Positions 7,880 to 14,150 are shown, counted from the stretch's first letter. The stretch is 15,737 nt of DNA from Spirochaetaceae bacterium (GCA_016342385.1 JAEINM010000042.1:1-15737); one strand, 5' to 3'. The notes: generated by a model not told the origin, from the sequence alone. Made by a program: numbers and translations.

Positions 7880-7930
7880 ACAACTATGATGCAAGATATC
7901 CATTTCTCAATGAGTTACTATTATAGTTGT
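7880..7930. repeat. 8-bp inverted repeat spanning the divergent promoter region
   Basis: ACAACTAT (7880-7887) and ATAGTTGT (7923-7930) are perfect inverted half-sites with 35 bases between. The left copy covers the -10 region of the PHP promoter and the right copy touches the -35 of the CNBD operon promoter. A small palindrome, CTCA-A-TGAG, sits between them at 7906-7914. This could be a shared operator; the neighbouring Crp/Fnr-type regulator would be a natural candidate binder, but that is inference. Confidence 0.35.
7883..7910 (-). promoter_or_regulatory. Candidate promoter of the PHP-M23-PEGA operon
   Basis: On the minus strand TTGAGA (7910-7905) is separated by 16 bases from CATAGT (7888-7883). 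This would start transcription near 7876, about 20 bases before the PHP ATG. The match is moderate, but it is the best pair in the gap and is correctly placed. Confidence 0.4.
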
Positions 7931-7958
7931 TGACATGACTATGCAGCAGTTTTATCAT
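7930..7958 (+). promoter_or_regulatory. Strong sigma-70 promoter of the CNBD operon
   Basis: TTGACA (7930-7935) is followed after exactly 17 bases by TATCAT (7953-7958), a 5/6 match. The start would be near 7965, with the CAGGAG ribosome site about 16 bases further on. Placement before the two cyclic-nucleotide-fold genes is ideal. Confidence 0.75.
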
Positions 7959-7991
7959 TTTATAGTAAGAGTCTAATCAACAGGAGAAAAT

Positions 7992-8948
7992 GTGTCACCT
8001 AGAGCTGTCAATTTTAAAGCTGGAAATGTTATCTATATGAAAGGATTCAGGAACAGCTATGTATATATTCTTAAATCCGGTGTGGTCAGTTTAAATTATC
8101 AGGATATACAAACCGGACAGGAAGATCAGGATCAGATAAGAACGGGAGAACTTTTTGGAGTAAAATCAGCTCTAGGTTCTTATCCAACAGATGAACAGGC
8201 TCTAGCTCTTGTGGATTCTACCGTATTGGCTTTTACAGTAGAAGAATTTGAACAGGTCGCATCATCCAATACGAGAATTATTCTAAAAATGCTGAAAGTC
8301 TATTCTAATCAGCTTAGAAGGATACACCGGCAGGTACAGAATCTTTTATCTACAGGAGAAAGTAAAAAACCTGAAGAGGGGTTATTCCGCATTGGATTGT
8401 ACTATCACAATAATCAGAAATTCCGCCAGTCTACAGTCTCTTTTGAACGATATTTAATTCATTATCCCAATGGACGTTTCGCTTCTGAGGCCAGAGAAAA
8501 AATAATATACGGAAAAAGTATGTTTGCCAATCCCGATTCTTCTGGAGAGGAAACCGGCAGTCTCAGTCCGGAAATCTATTCATATTCCGAAGCTATGGAA
8601 TATTATGAAAGTGGAGAATTCCGAAAAGCTCTAAAACTTTTTTCCCGTATTCACGAATCTCAATCGAAAGATTCAGTTGAATCTGCTTTGAGAATAGGGA
8701 TCTGTCTGTTCCGTCTTGGAAGAAGTAGTGATGCAACAATACGTCTGACAGATTTTATTAAAAAAAATGGGAAAAGCTACTTTGTTCCCGAAGCTCTCTA
8801 CTATATCGGAGAGTGTTATAAATCAAATAGAGATACGGAAAAGGCTATCAGTTTTTACCAGAAAGCCCTTTCAATGAGTGATCCTTCTCAGGAAGTCTAT
8901 GTTCTTATTACTGAAACTTTGCAGAAACTGGAAGGAGGTAGAAAATGA
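7992..8948 (+). CDS. Degenerate cyclic-nucleotide-binding-fold protein with C-terminal TPR-like repeats
   Basis: The first 100 residues have the beta-roll pattern of a cNMP-binding domain (FKAGNVIYMKG, YILKSGVVSL, GELFGVKSALG). The phosphate-binding cassette lacks the usual R-S-A signature: 'GELFG...' runs into 'YPTDEQALAL' where PRSAT would be expected, so ligand binding is doubtful. A helical linker (about 95-125) leads to TPR-like repeats at about 127-165 and 190-312 (for example YYESGEFRKALKLFSRI and ALYYIGECYKSNRDTEKAISFYQKAL), which suggests a protein-interaction role. No helix-turn-helix is present. The start is GTG with CAGGAG 5 bases upstream. The 3' end overlaps the next gene by 4 bases, so the two are translationally coupled. 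Confidence 0.82.
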   Translation: MSPRAVNFKAGNVIYMKGFRNSYVYILKSGVVSLNYQDIQTGQEDQDQIRTGELFGVKSALGSYPTDEQALALVDSTVLAFTVEEFEQVASSNTRIILKMLKVYSNQLRRIHRQVQNLLSTGESKKPEEGLFRIGLYYHNNQKFRQSTVSFERYLIHYPNGRFASEAREKIIYGKSMFANPDSSGEETGSLSPEIYSYSEAMEYYESGEFRKALKLFSRIHESQSKDSVESALRIGICLFRLGRSSDATIRLTDFIKKNGKSYFVPEALYYIGECYKSNRDTEKAISFYQKALSMSDPSQEVYVLITETLQKLEGGRK

Positions 8949-9610
8949 ATCTCGACCTTTCCGTTTTTGAACGTTTTGCCGTTACCTATAAACCGGGTGA
9001 TATAATATTCTGTGAATATGAACCGGGTGACAGTTTTTATCTGATACAGTCAGGAAAAGTAAAAATCGTAAAGATTTTCGGGAATATTGAAAAAACTGTT
9101 GATATTCTTCATCCCGGGGAATTTTTCGGAGAAATGGCCTTACTCGAAGAAGCCCCGAGAAGTGCGACAATAATTGCTGATGATCATTGTAAATTACTAG
9201 AGTTTAACAAGGCAAATTTTGAGATACTCATGAAAGGGAATCCTCAAATGGCTTTAAAGCTGCTGCGTCTTTTTACAAAAAGAATATTTGACCAGAAGAG
9301 AAGGTTTATGATTTTGACTCTCGATGACCTGGATGCCAAAATTATGGATGTATTTATTATGCTCTACGAGATCGGGAACTACATCTCTGAAGATGTCGAG
9401 AGTTCTGGGAAAGTCGTCTATAGTCATTCAATTGATGATATAGCTCATTGGGCGGGTATCTCTCCCGACGAATGCCAGCCGGTATTAAATAATTTTTCCA
9501 TACAGAGAAAAATAGAACTGGATCATGATAAGATTATCGTAAAAAATATTAACGAATTCCGAAGACAGGTTGATTCTAAAAGAAGAAGGCAGGAATCTGT
9601 CGAAGAATGA
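8945..9610 (+). CDS. Crp/Fnr-family transcriptional regulator
   Basis: This 221-residue protein has an intact cNMP-binding domain (about 10-115). Its phosphate cassette FGEMALLEEAPRSATI (61-76) keeps the R-S-A signature, so it could bind a cyclic nucleotide. A long dimerisation helix follows (about 100-145). The C-terminal winged-helix region (about 158-210) reads HSIDDIAHWAGISPDECQPVLNNF, as in Crp/Fnr DNA-binding domains. No Fnr-type cysteine cluster is present (single C at 23, 82 and 177). Length fits the family. AAGGAGG lies 6 bases before the ATG, and the ATG overlaps the preceding stop. The likely role is a transcription factor working with, or tuned by, the degenerate CNBD-TPR partner. 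The ligand is unknown. Confidence 0.85.
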   Translation: MNLDLSVFERFAVTYKPGDIIFCEYEPGDSFYLIQSGKVKIVKIFGNIEKTVDILHPGEFFGEMALLEEAPRSATIIADDHCKLLEFNKANFEILMKGNPQMALKLLRLFTKRIFDQKRRFMILTLDDLDAKIMDVFIMLYEIGNYISEDVESSGKVVYSHSIDDIAHWAGISPDECQPVLNNFSIQRKIELDHDKIIVKNINEFRRQVDSKRRRQESVEE

Positions 9611-9970
9611 CTATTCTTTTTTTAAAAAATGAAGCTCATGGGTTATCTGGTCTGCACTGTCTGAATTCAGCTCAACCAGCCTTCGCAAATGTATCATACT
9701 CTCCACATCGATCTCTTCAAAACGGAATCCCAGGTGGTTATTTTCTCTATGCTGCAGTCTCGCACTGGTTTTTATTTTTACATCTGTTGATGAAAGTTGA
9801 ATAATCAGGGGAACCAGAACTTCTAGTTCTATATCCAGTTTTGTTTCCGGTTCCAGGAGAATACCATTAAGAGAAATATTTATGATCTTAAAATAATTCT
9901 CCTTTTCGTTGTATTTGAAAAATCCCTTTGTATGAAAATCGGCTCGATTGAATCTTCTGTGCTCTTTCAT
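9611..9970 (-). CDS. PilZ-domain protein (probable c-di-GMP receptor)
   Basis: This is a 119-residue, single-domain PilZ protein. Both c-di-GMP contact motifs are present: R5-x3-R9 (RRFNR) and N31-x-S33-x-x-G36 (NISLNG). It also has the typical closing strand HLGFRFEEID (79-88), followed by a C-terminal helix. A diffusible PilZ protein usually acts by binding a partner on sensing c-di-GMP; the partner is unknown, and the flagellar cluster 1 kb away is suggestive only. The ATG has GAGG 6 bases upstream. Its stop codon abuts that of the converging Crp-like gene with no room for a terminator, so the 3' ends of the two mRNAs must overlap. Confidence 0.88.
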   Translation of the reverse strand: MKEHRRFNRADFHTKGFFKYNEKENYFKIINISLNGILLEPETKLDIELEVLVPLIIQLSSTDVKIKTSARLQHRENNHLGFRFEEIDVESMIHLRRLVELNSDSADQITHELHFLKKE

Positions 9971-9986
9971 GAAATACCTCTTCTTA

Positions 9987-10016
9987 ATTATTGAACAATT
10001 TGTATTTGTATGTCAA
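9987..10016 (-). promoter_or_regulatory. Promoter of the PilZ gene
   Basis: On the minus strand TTGACA (10016-10011) and AATAAT (9992-9987) are separated by 18 bases. Transcription would start around 9980, just before the AAGAAGAGG ribosome site. A perfect TTGTT-N2-AACAA palindrome (10019-10030) lies immediately upstream of the -35. Confidence 0.6.
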
Positions 10017-10064
10017 TTTTGTTTCAACAATTTGTTCAGTCAAGGTATAAAAGGGAGAAATTTT

Positions 10065-11024
10065 ATGATAATTAATACAAGAGTTTCACTTTATTCTCTT
10101 ATTAAACAAGCGGGAGGAATCACTCTGGGAAGTCTGATCTATGGACTCGGGCTGTCATGGTTCTTAATCCCCTATAAGGTTGCTCCTGGTGGCTTAGGAG
10201 GCCTAAGTCAGATTTTCCTCCATTTTTTTGGCTGGAACGCAGGCTTGACAATGCTTATTCTCAATATTCCTCTCTGGCTGGCAGGACTGTATTTTATAGG
10301 AAAAGAATTTGGTCTTGGAACTTTCATCGGCTTTTTCATCAGTTCACTCATGGTGGATCTTGTGTCTCCGGCAAGACTTTATAAATGGAACATTCTTGTC
10401 CCATTAATAGAAAAGTACAATACCGTAGATGGTGAGTTAAAGCCCCTGGCGGAACTGGCAATGACAGATGAAATTTTTATTGCAACCATTGCAGGATCAA
10501 TTTTACTCGGTGTGGGATTGGGATTAATTTTTAAGTCCAGAGCTTCTACAGGAGGCACAGACATTCCTGTTGCCTTTTTAAAAAAGAAAATGAACATATC
10601 TGTGGGAAATGGATACCTAATAGTTGAAACCGCCATAATACTTTTTACAGGTATTATATTCGAAGATCTTAATCTTATTATATGGAGTTATTTTGCTCTG
10701 TTTTTATCTTCAAAATTTGTAGATATCGTAACAGAAGGGTTATCCAGAGTAAAAGCCGCCTTTATTATATGCAGTAATCAAGAAGCTGTGGAGAGAATTA
10801 AACTCAGAATCTTCGACGAAATGAATCGTGGAGTCACGTTTTTTCATGGAGAGGGCGGTTATGAAATGAAAGAGAAGAGAATCCTCTTTGTCTCTTACAG
10901 CATCAGGCAGACAACCCAACTGAAACACATTGTGCAGCAGGAAGATAAAGAAGCCTTTATTGTAATGAATGATGTTCACGATGTTATAGGATCGGGGTTT
11001 AAAGGCCGTGGATTGAGTCTCTGA
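10065..11024 (+). CDS. YitT-family (DUF161/DUF2179) integral membrane protein
   Basis: This is a 319-residue protein of the YitT family. The N-terminal two thirds carry about five hydrophobic segments (near 15-35, 58-78, 82-101, 137-156 and 185-218), with the family motifs APGGLGGLS (40-48) and RASTGGTDI (159-167). The C-terminal 85 residues form the soluble DUF2179 domain (AAFIICSNQEAVERIKLRIF ... GFKGRG). The loop between the third and fourth segments (about 102-135) is longer than I expect for the family. I chose the ATG at 10065 because GGGAG lies 7 bases upstream and it gives the normal N-terminus; an upstream in-frame extension runs through the intergenic promoter region and is not credible. 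The transported substrate of the family is not established. Confidence 0.88.
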   Translation: MIINTRVSLYSLIKQAGGITLGSLIYGLGLSWFLIPYKVAPGGLGGLSQIFLHFFGWNAGLTMLILNIPLWLAGLYFIGKEFGLGTFIGFFISSLMVDLVSPARLYKWNILVPLIEKYNTVDGELKPLAELAMTDEIFIATIAGSILLGVGLGLIFKSRASTGGTDIPVAFLKKKMNISVGNGYLIVETAIILFTGIIFEDLNLIIWSYFALFLSSKFVDIVTEGLSRVKAAFIICSNQEAVERIKLRIFDEMNRGVTFFHGEGGYEMKEKRILFVSYSIRQTTQLKHIVQQEDKEAFIVMNDVHDVIGSGFKGRGLSL

Positions 11025-11052
11025 AATAATTTAAAAATATTCCCATCTCTCT

Positions 11053-11078
11053 TAAGAAAAAAAATCATCCTCCGATCA
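11053..11078 (+). promoter_or_regulatory. Sigma-28 (FliA)-like promoter of the flagellar cluster
   Basis: TAAG (11053-11056) is followed after 14 bases by TCCGATCA (11071-11078). It matches the flagellar consensus TAAA-N14-16-GCCGATAA with the CCGAT core intact. It lies 30 bases before the first flagellar gene, and the predicted start near 11085 leaves the GGAGGG ribosome site in the leader. Flagellar sigma factors with this specificity are known in spirochaetes. Confidence 0.5.
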
Positions 11079-11103
11079 TAGTAGTAGAAGAATGATTCGG
11101 AGG
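11069..11103 (+). promoter_or_regulatory. Hairpin that can sequester the flgF-like ribosome site
   Basis: CCTCCGA plus TCAT (11069-11079) can pair with ATGA plus TCGGAGG (11092-11103, one bulged T), giving 11 base pairs around a 12-base loop. The right arm contains the Shine-Dalgarno GGAGG, 5 bases before the ATG. The left arm is part of the sigma-28-like -10 region, so the hairpin can form only in transcripts that begin upstream of it. There is no U-run afterwards, so it is not an intrinsic terminator. Confidence 0.5.
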
Positions 11104-11108
11104 GATTC

Positions 11109-11883
11109 ATGTTAAGAGGGATATATACCGGCGCAAGCGGAATGCAGGCTCAGCAGCACAGATTGGATGCTTTGTCTAATAACCTTGCAAATGTTGATGT
11201 TACCGGATATAAACGGGACGCATCTGTTCATAAGGCATTTCCTGAAATGCTCATGAGGCGATTCAATGATAACGGAGTTCACCGTCTTTACTCAGGGATC
11301 TTTAAAACAGACTGAAAATCCTTTTGATGTGGCCCTGGAAAGTAAAGGATTTTTTTCTATACAGACTAATCACGGTGAGCGGTACACCAGAAACGGATCT
11401 TTCATTTTGGGAAAAGAGGGCTATCTTCTGACAAAAGAGGGATATCAGGTTCTTGGTGAAGATGGTCCTATCCAGATAAAAGCCAATAATTTTACCATAG
11501 ATGAAAATGGAAATGTTTTTCAGAATCTTGATTTTGCCGTTGATCCCCTGAGACTTGTTTCAATGGATGAAAATACCTGGGAAAATACTGAATTAGTTGA
11601 CCGTATAAAGATTGTCAGTTTCCCCGGGCATGGTGACCGTTTTATTAAAAAGCAGGGAAATTCTCTGTGGAAGGCTACAGAGAATTCCGGACCAGCTCAA
11701 ATTGTTGCTGGTCAGGATAGGCCCAAGGTCCGGCAGGGATTTCTTGAAGGATCAAATGTTAATCCCGTAACTGAAATGGTTAATATGATTGAAGTGAACA
11801 GGGCCTATGAAGCCAATCAAAAAGTAATTTCCACTCAGGACAGTCTTTTAGATAAACTGATTAACAATGCAGCAAGATATTAA
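11109..11883 (+). pseudogene. flgF: Flagellar rod/hook protein FlgF (FlhO/FlgG1-like), frameshifted
   Basis: Two overlapping reading frames make one gene. Frame one (11109-11315) begins MLRGIYTGASGMQAQQHRLD..NNLANVDVTGYKR, the classic N-terminus of FlgF/FlgG proteins, runs to NDNGVH and then falls into a stop at 11313. The shifted frame (from about 11266) resumes with TVFTQGSLKQTENPFDVALESKGFF and continues to the normal C-terminus, with SNVNPVTEMVNMIEVNRAYEANQKVI near the end. Joining them requires a frame change near 11275-11290. The block linking 'NDNGV' to 'TVFTQG' also looks about 20 residues short compared with FlgG and spirochaetal homologues I recall. The simplest account is an internal deletion that also shifted the frame, or a sequencing or assembly error. 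The 5' end (GGAGGG, ATG) and 3' end are intact. It would encode a rod component between the MS-ring and hook. Confidence 0.85.
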
Positions 11884-11907
11884 ATGGCTGATAAGGAGAA
11901 ATAAATT

Positions 11908-12702
11908 ATGATGAGATCATTGTGGACTGCCGCTTCGGGTATGAATGCACAGCAGTTTAATATCGATACTATTTCAAATAACCTGTCCAATGTTAATACA
12001 ACAGGTTTTAAGCAGACGAGAGCAGATTTTGAAGATCTCTTATATCAGACATCCAGAATTGCGGGAACACCTGCGACGGAAGATACTGTTGTACCAACAG
12101 GTATTCAGGTCGGACATGGTGTCAAGGTCGGTGCATCCCAGAGAATGTTTACCCAGGGATCATTGCAGGCTACTGGAAATGAAGCGGATTTAGCTATTCA
12201 GGGTGAAGGATTTTTTAGAACCTTACAGCTTGATGGTACCTATGGATATACTAGGGATGGATCCTTTAAAATTGATTCAAATGGACAGTTTGTCACTTCT
12301 AACGGAAACAAAATGCTCCCGGAGCTGATTATGCCGGAAGACTTTATCAGAGAAAGTCTTGCTATCAGTCAGGATGGTCGAGTCTCAGTTAAAATCCCCG
12401 GTAGTAATGATCCATTACAGGTCGGTCAGCTTCAGATCTACCGATTTGTTAATCCAGCTGGTTTACAGGCCGTAGGAGACAATACTTTTAAAATTACCAA
12501 CGCCTCGGGCGATGCCATTACAGGGAGACCCGGTTTTGATGGTATGGGTAAAACTCTTCAGAAGTTTATTGAAAATTCCAATGTTTCAGTTGTAAAGGAA
12601 ATGGTGAATATGATTGTGGCACAGCGAGCCTATGAATTGAATTCAAAAGCTATTCAAACATCAGATACTATGCTGGGAATAGCCAATAATCTTAAAAGGT
12701 AA
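11908..12702 (+). CDS. flgG: Flagellar distal rod protein FlgG
   Basis: The protein forms the distal rod linking the basal body to the hook, in the periplasm of a spirochaete. The 264 residues match FlgG in length and plan: an N-terminal heptad region (MMRSLWTAASGMNAQQFNID..NNLSNVNTTGFKQTRADFEDLLYQT), the core (HGVKVGASQRMFTQGSLQATGNEADLAIQGEGFF, GYTRDGSFKID) and a C-terminal helix (SNVSVVKEMVNMIVAQRAYELNSKAIQTSD). All frames are intact, in contrast to its upstream neighbour. AAGGAG at 11893-11898 precedes the ATG by 9 bases; a second ATG follows at 11911. It lies 24 bases after the flgF-like gene and is clearly in the same operon. Confidence 0.97.
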   Translation: MMRSLWTAASGMNAQQFNIDTISNNLSNVNTTGFKQTRADFEDLLYQTSRIAGTPATEDTVVPTGIQVGHGVKVGASQRMFTQGSLQATGNEADLAIQGEGFFRTLQLDGTYGYTRDGSFKIDSNGQFVTSNGNKMLPELIMPEDFIRESLAISQDGRVSVKIPGSNDPLQVGQLQIYRFVNPAGLQAVGDNTFKITNASGDAITGRPGFDGMGKTLQKFIENSNVSVVKEMVNMIVAQRAYELNSKAIQTSDTMLGIANNLKR

Positions 12703-12721
12703 TTACAAGTAGGAAGATAAT

Positions 12722-13048
12722 ATGGATGTGACAGCTACAGGCATAAGGAATTATACTAATGCGAATTTGGACTCTTCAGTTGCTGAGGGGTTGAGAGGCA
12801 GCAGATCAGGTGAAGATGAAAAGCTTCGTCAGGCCACTAAAGATTTTGAATCACTATTTATCAAACAGATGCTCAATAGTATGAAAAAGACTGTCAATAA
12901 AAGCGGTCTTCTCGATGGTGGAATGGGTCAGGAGATATTTGAAGATATGCTTTATGATGAATATGCCAAAAAAATTGCTGATACAGCCAATTTGGGGATC
13001 TCGGATATGATGTTTAAGCAATTATCGACAATAAAACCTGTATTTTGA
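12722..13048 (+). CDS. flgJ: FlgJ-type rod-binding protein (N-terminal domain only)
   Basis: This 108-residue protein corresponds to the rod-binding (rod-cap) half of FlgJ. The family core reads KLRQATKDFESLFIKQMLNSMKKTV (about 35-59), then GLLDGGMGQEIFEDMLYDEYAKKIAD (about 62-87) and the closing helix GISDMMFKQL. The C-terminal muramidase of enterobacterial FlgJ is absent, as is usual outside gammaproteobacteria, so a separate hydrolase must open the wall. AGGAAG lies just upstream of the ATG. It follows flgG by 19 bases and is the last gene of the flagellar cluster; a terminator follows. No P-ring genes (flgA, flgI) lie between flgG and this gene. Confidence 0.88.
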   Translation: MDVTATGIRNYTNANLDSSVAEGLRGSRSGEDEKLRQATKDFESLFIKQMLNSMKKTVNKSGLLDGGMGQEIFEDMLYDEYAKKIADTANLGISDMMFKQLSTIKPVF

Positions 13049-13058
13049 AAATTTCGGG

Positions 13059-13094
13059 TTATATTATCAATATAAGTGTATACATATCTATACA
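13059..13094. repeat. Two adjacent AT-rich inverted repeats upstream of the sigma-54 promoter
   Basis: TTATATT-ATC-AATATAA (13059-13075) is a perfect 7-bp inverted repeat. TGTATA-N6-TATACA (13077-13094) is a perfect 6-bp one. They lie just after the flagellar stop codon and about 122-157 bases upstream of the predicted sigma-54 start, the usual distance for enhancer sites of sigma-54 activators. In such AT-rich sequence chance occurrence is quite possible. Confidence 0.3.
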
Positions 13095-13137
13095 TAAATT
13101 ATTTATCTAATCTATATTATTAGCTGAATTTATTTTT

Positions 13138-13169
13138 AAACCCTTATCTGATAAGGGTTTATTTTTTTT
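13138..13169 (+). terminator. Intrinsic terminator of the flagellar operon
   Basis: AAACCCTTA (13138-13146) and TAAGGGTTT (13152-13160) form a perfect 9-bp stem with a 5-base loop, followed by A and eight Ts. It lies 90 bases after the rod-binding gene and separates the flagellar cluster from the sigma-54 promoter that follows. Confidence 0.92.
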
Positions 13170-13189
13170 ATATAAAAGTTGTTTCTTGT

Positions 13190-13205
13190 TGGCATAATAC
13201 TTGCA
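13190..13205 (+). promoter_or_regulatory. Sigma-54 (RpoN) -24/-12 promoter of the rpoS-like gene
   Basis: TGGCA (13190-13194) and TTGCA (13201-13205) carry the invariant GG and GC exactly 12 bases apart, as in TGGCAC-N5-TTGCA; only the sixth base (T for C) departs. The predicted start, about 13215-13217, leaves a leader of only about 10-12 bases that begins at the GCAGGAG ribosome site. No good sigma-70 pair is seen in the same gap. Confidence 0.75.
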
Positions 13206-13226
13206 TATTCTTTTGCAGGAGTTGTT

Positions 13227-14069
13227 ATGAGTAAGAAGAATAATACAATAGACCACGAAGATGCACTTAAAACATATTTTGAACAAATAAGCCAATTCCC
13301 TCTACTGACTTTTGAACAGGAAATTGATCTGTCCAGAAGGATCGAGACCGGTGACGAATTGGCCAGGCAGGAATTGATCAATTCTAATTTGCGACTTGTT
13401 GTTAAAATTGCAAAAGCCTATACCGGAACAGATTTGATTCTCCTGGATTTAATTCAGGAAGGTAATCTCGGACTGATAAGATCAGCTTCAAAATATGATT
13501 TTAGAAAAAATGTCAGATTCAGTACCTACGCTTCATGGTGGATTAAACAATCTATTGTCAGAGCCATTTCCAATAAAAAAAGGGCCATTAGATTACCTCA
13601 CAGAAAAGAGGAATCACTTAGAAGAATACAAAAGACTATAAATATCCTGACTCAGTCTTATATGAGAAATCCCTCAATCGAAGAAATTGCCGAATACTCC
13701 GGAATGGAACAGGACGAAGTAATTTCCATATTGGAAATATCGACTTCTGTTGTATCTCTTGACAGCGAAATTAATGTTGATAACGGAACGCTTCTCGATG
13801 TTGTCGAAGATAATACCTATTCTCCCGATGGAGAACTTATAAGAAAAAGCCTCAAAGAGGACACTGTCCGGTTCCTTGAAACCCTGATGGAAAGAGAAAA
13901 AGAGATTCTAAAATACAGGTTTTCATTTTACGGAGGAGAGAAATACACTCTGAAAAGGATTGGAGAAGAGATGGGAATATCTCCTGAAACTGTCAGGCAG
14001 ATTGAAATACGTGCTCTGAGAAAACTCAGGGATCAAGCGGAAGAATATAAAGAGTTTCTATTTAATTAA
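13227..14069 (+). CDS. rpoS: RpoS-like alternative sigma factor (sigma-70 family, no region 1.1)
   Basis: This 280-residue sigma-70 family protein directs RNA polymerase to a promoter subset. It shows region 1.2 (DALKTYFEQISQFPLLTFEQE, about 12-32), region 2 with the core-binding and -10 recognition helices (NLRLVVKIAKAY ... LIQEGNLGLIRSASKYD ... FSTYASWWIKQSIVRAI, 54-114), region 3 (about 115-185) and region 4 with a helix-turn-helix (YTLKRIGEEMGISPETVRQIEIRALRKLR, 240-268). No region 1.1 is present, so it is a group 2 factor. The length is close to the Borrelia RpoS (about 267), and the location between flagellar genes and tsaD matches that genus. I chose the ATG at 13227 because GCAGGAG lies 5 bases upstream; an in-frame TTG at 13179 would be upstream of the sigma-54 promoter. 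Terminators stand on both sides, so it is a single-gene unit. Confidence 0.87.
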   Translation: MSKKNNTIDHEDALKTYFEQISQFPLLTFEQEIDLSRRIETGDELARQELINSNLRLVVKIAKAYTGTDLILLDLIQEGNLGLIRSASKYDFRKNVRFSTYASWWIKQSIVRAISNKKRAIRLPHRKEESLRRIQKTINILTQSYMRNPSIEEIAEYSGMEQDEVISILEISTSVVSLDSEINVDNGTLLDVVEDNTYSPDGELIRKSLKEDTVRFLETLMEREKEILKYRFSFYGGEKYTLKRIGEEMGISPETVRQIEIRALRKLRDQAEEYKEFLFN

Positions 14070-14077
14070 CAACTCTC

Positions 14078-14106
14078 TTGACCAAATAGAACTTTAAACA
14101 TAGATT
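14078..14106 (+). promoter_or_regulatory. Candidate tsaD promoter located upstream of the rpoS terminator
   Basis: TTGACC (14078-14083) and TAGATT (14101-14106) are separated by exactly 17 bases (5/6 and 4/6 matches). The start would be near 14113, just before the terminator hairpin, so a tsaD transcript from here would have to pass through it. Confidence 0.45.
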
Positions 14107-14117
14107 TTATTTAGATG

Positions 14118-14150
14118 ATGCTTCAGCGGAATTGTTGAAGCATTTTTTTT
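14118..14150 (+). terminator. Intrinsic terminator after the rpoS-like gene, possibly also a tsaD attenuator
   Basis: ATGCTTCA (14118-14125) pairs with TGAAGCAT (14136-14143). The stem is extended inward by GCG/TGT wobble pairs around a GAAT loop and followed by seven further Ts. All elements of a factor-independent terminator are present. Only 17 bases separate it from the tsaD start. Confidence 0.88.

Noticed and set aside
10046..10051. TATAAA as a -10 box for the YitT gene
   Set aside because: It would put the transcription start at or past the GGGAG ribosome site, and no good -35 is at the right distance.
9948..10064. N-terminal extension of the YitT protein
   Set aside because: It overlaps the PilZ start and promoter on the other strand; the ATG at 10065 has GGGAG 7 bases upstream and gives the normal family N-terminus.
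11275..11315. Programmed ribosomal frameshift in the flgF-like gene
   Set aside because: No slippery run or stimulatory hairpin is seen at the overlap, and residues appear to be missing as well as the frame being changed, so deletion fits better.
13179..13226. N-terminal extension of the sigma factor from an in-frame TTG
   Set aside because: It would begin upstream of the sigma-54 promoter elements, has no ribosome site, and the ATG at 13227 has GCAGGAG at ideal spacing.
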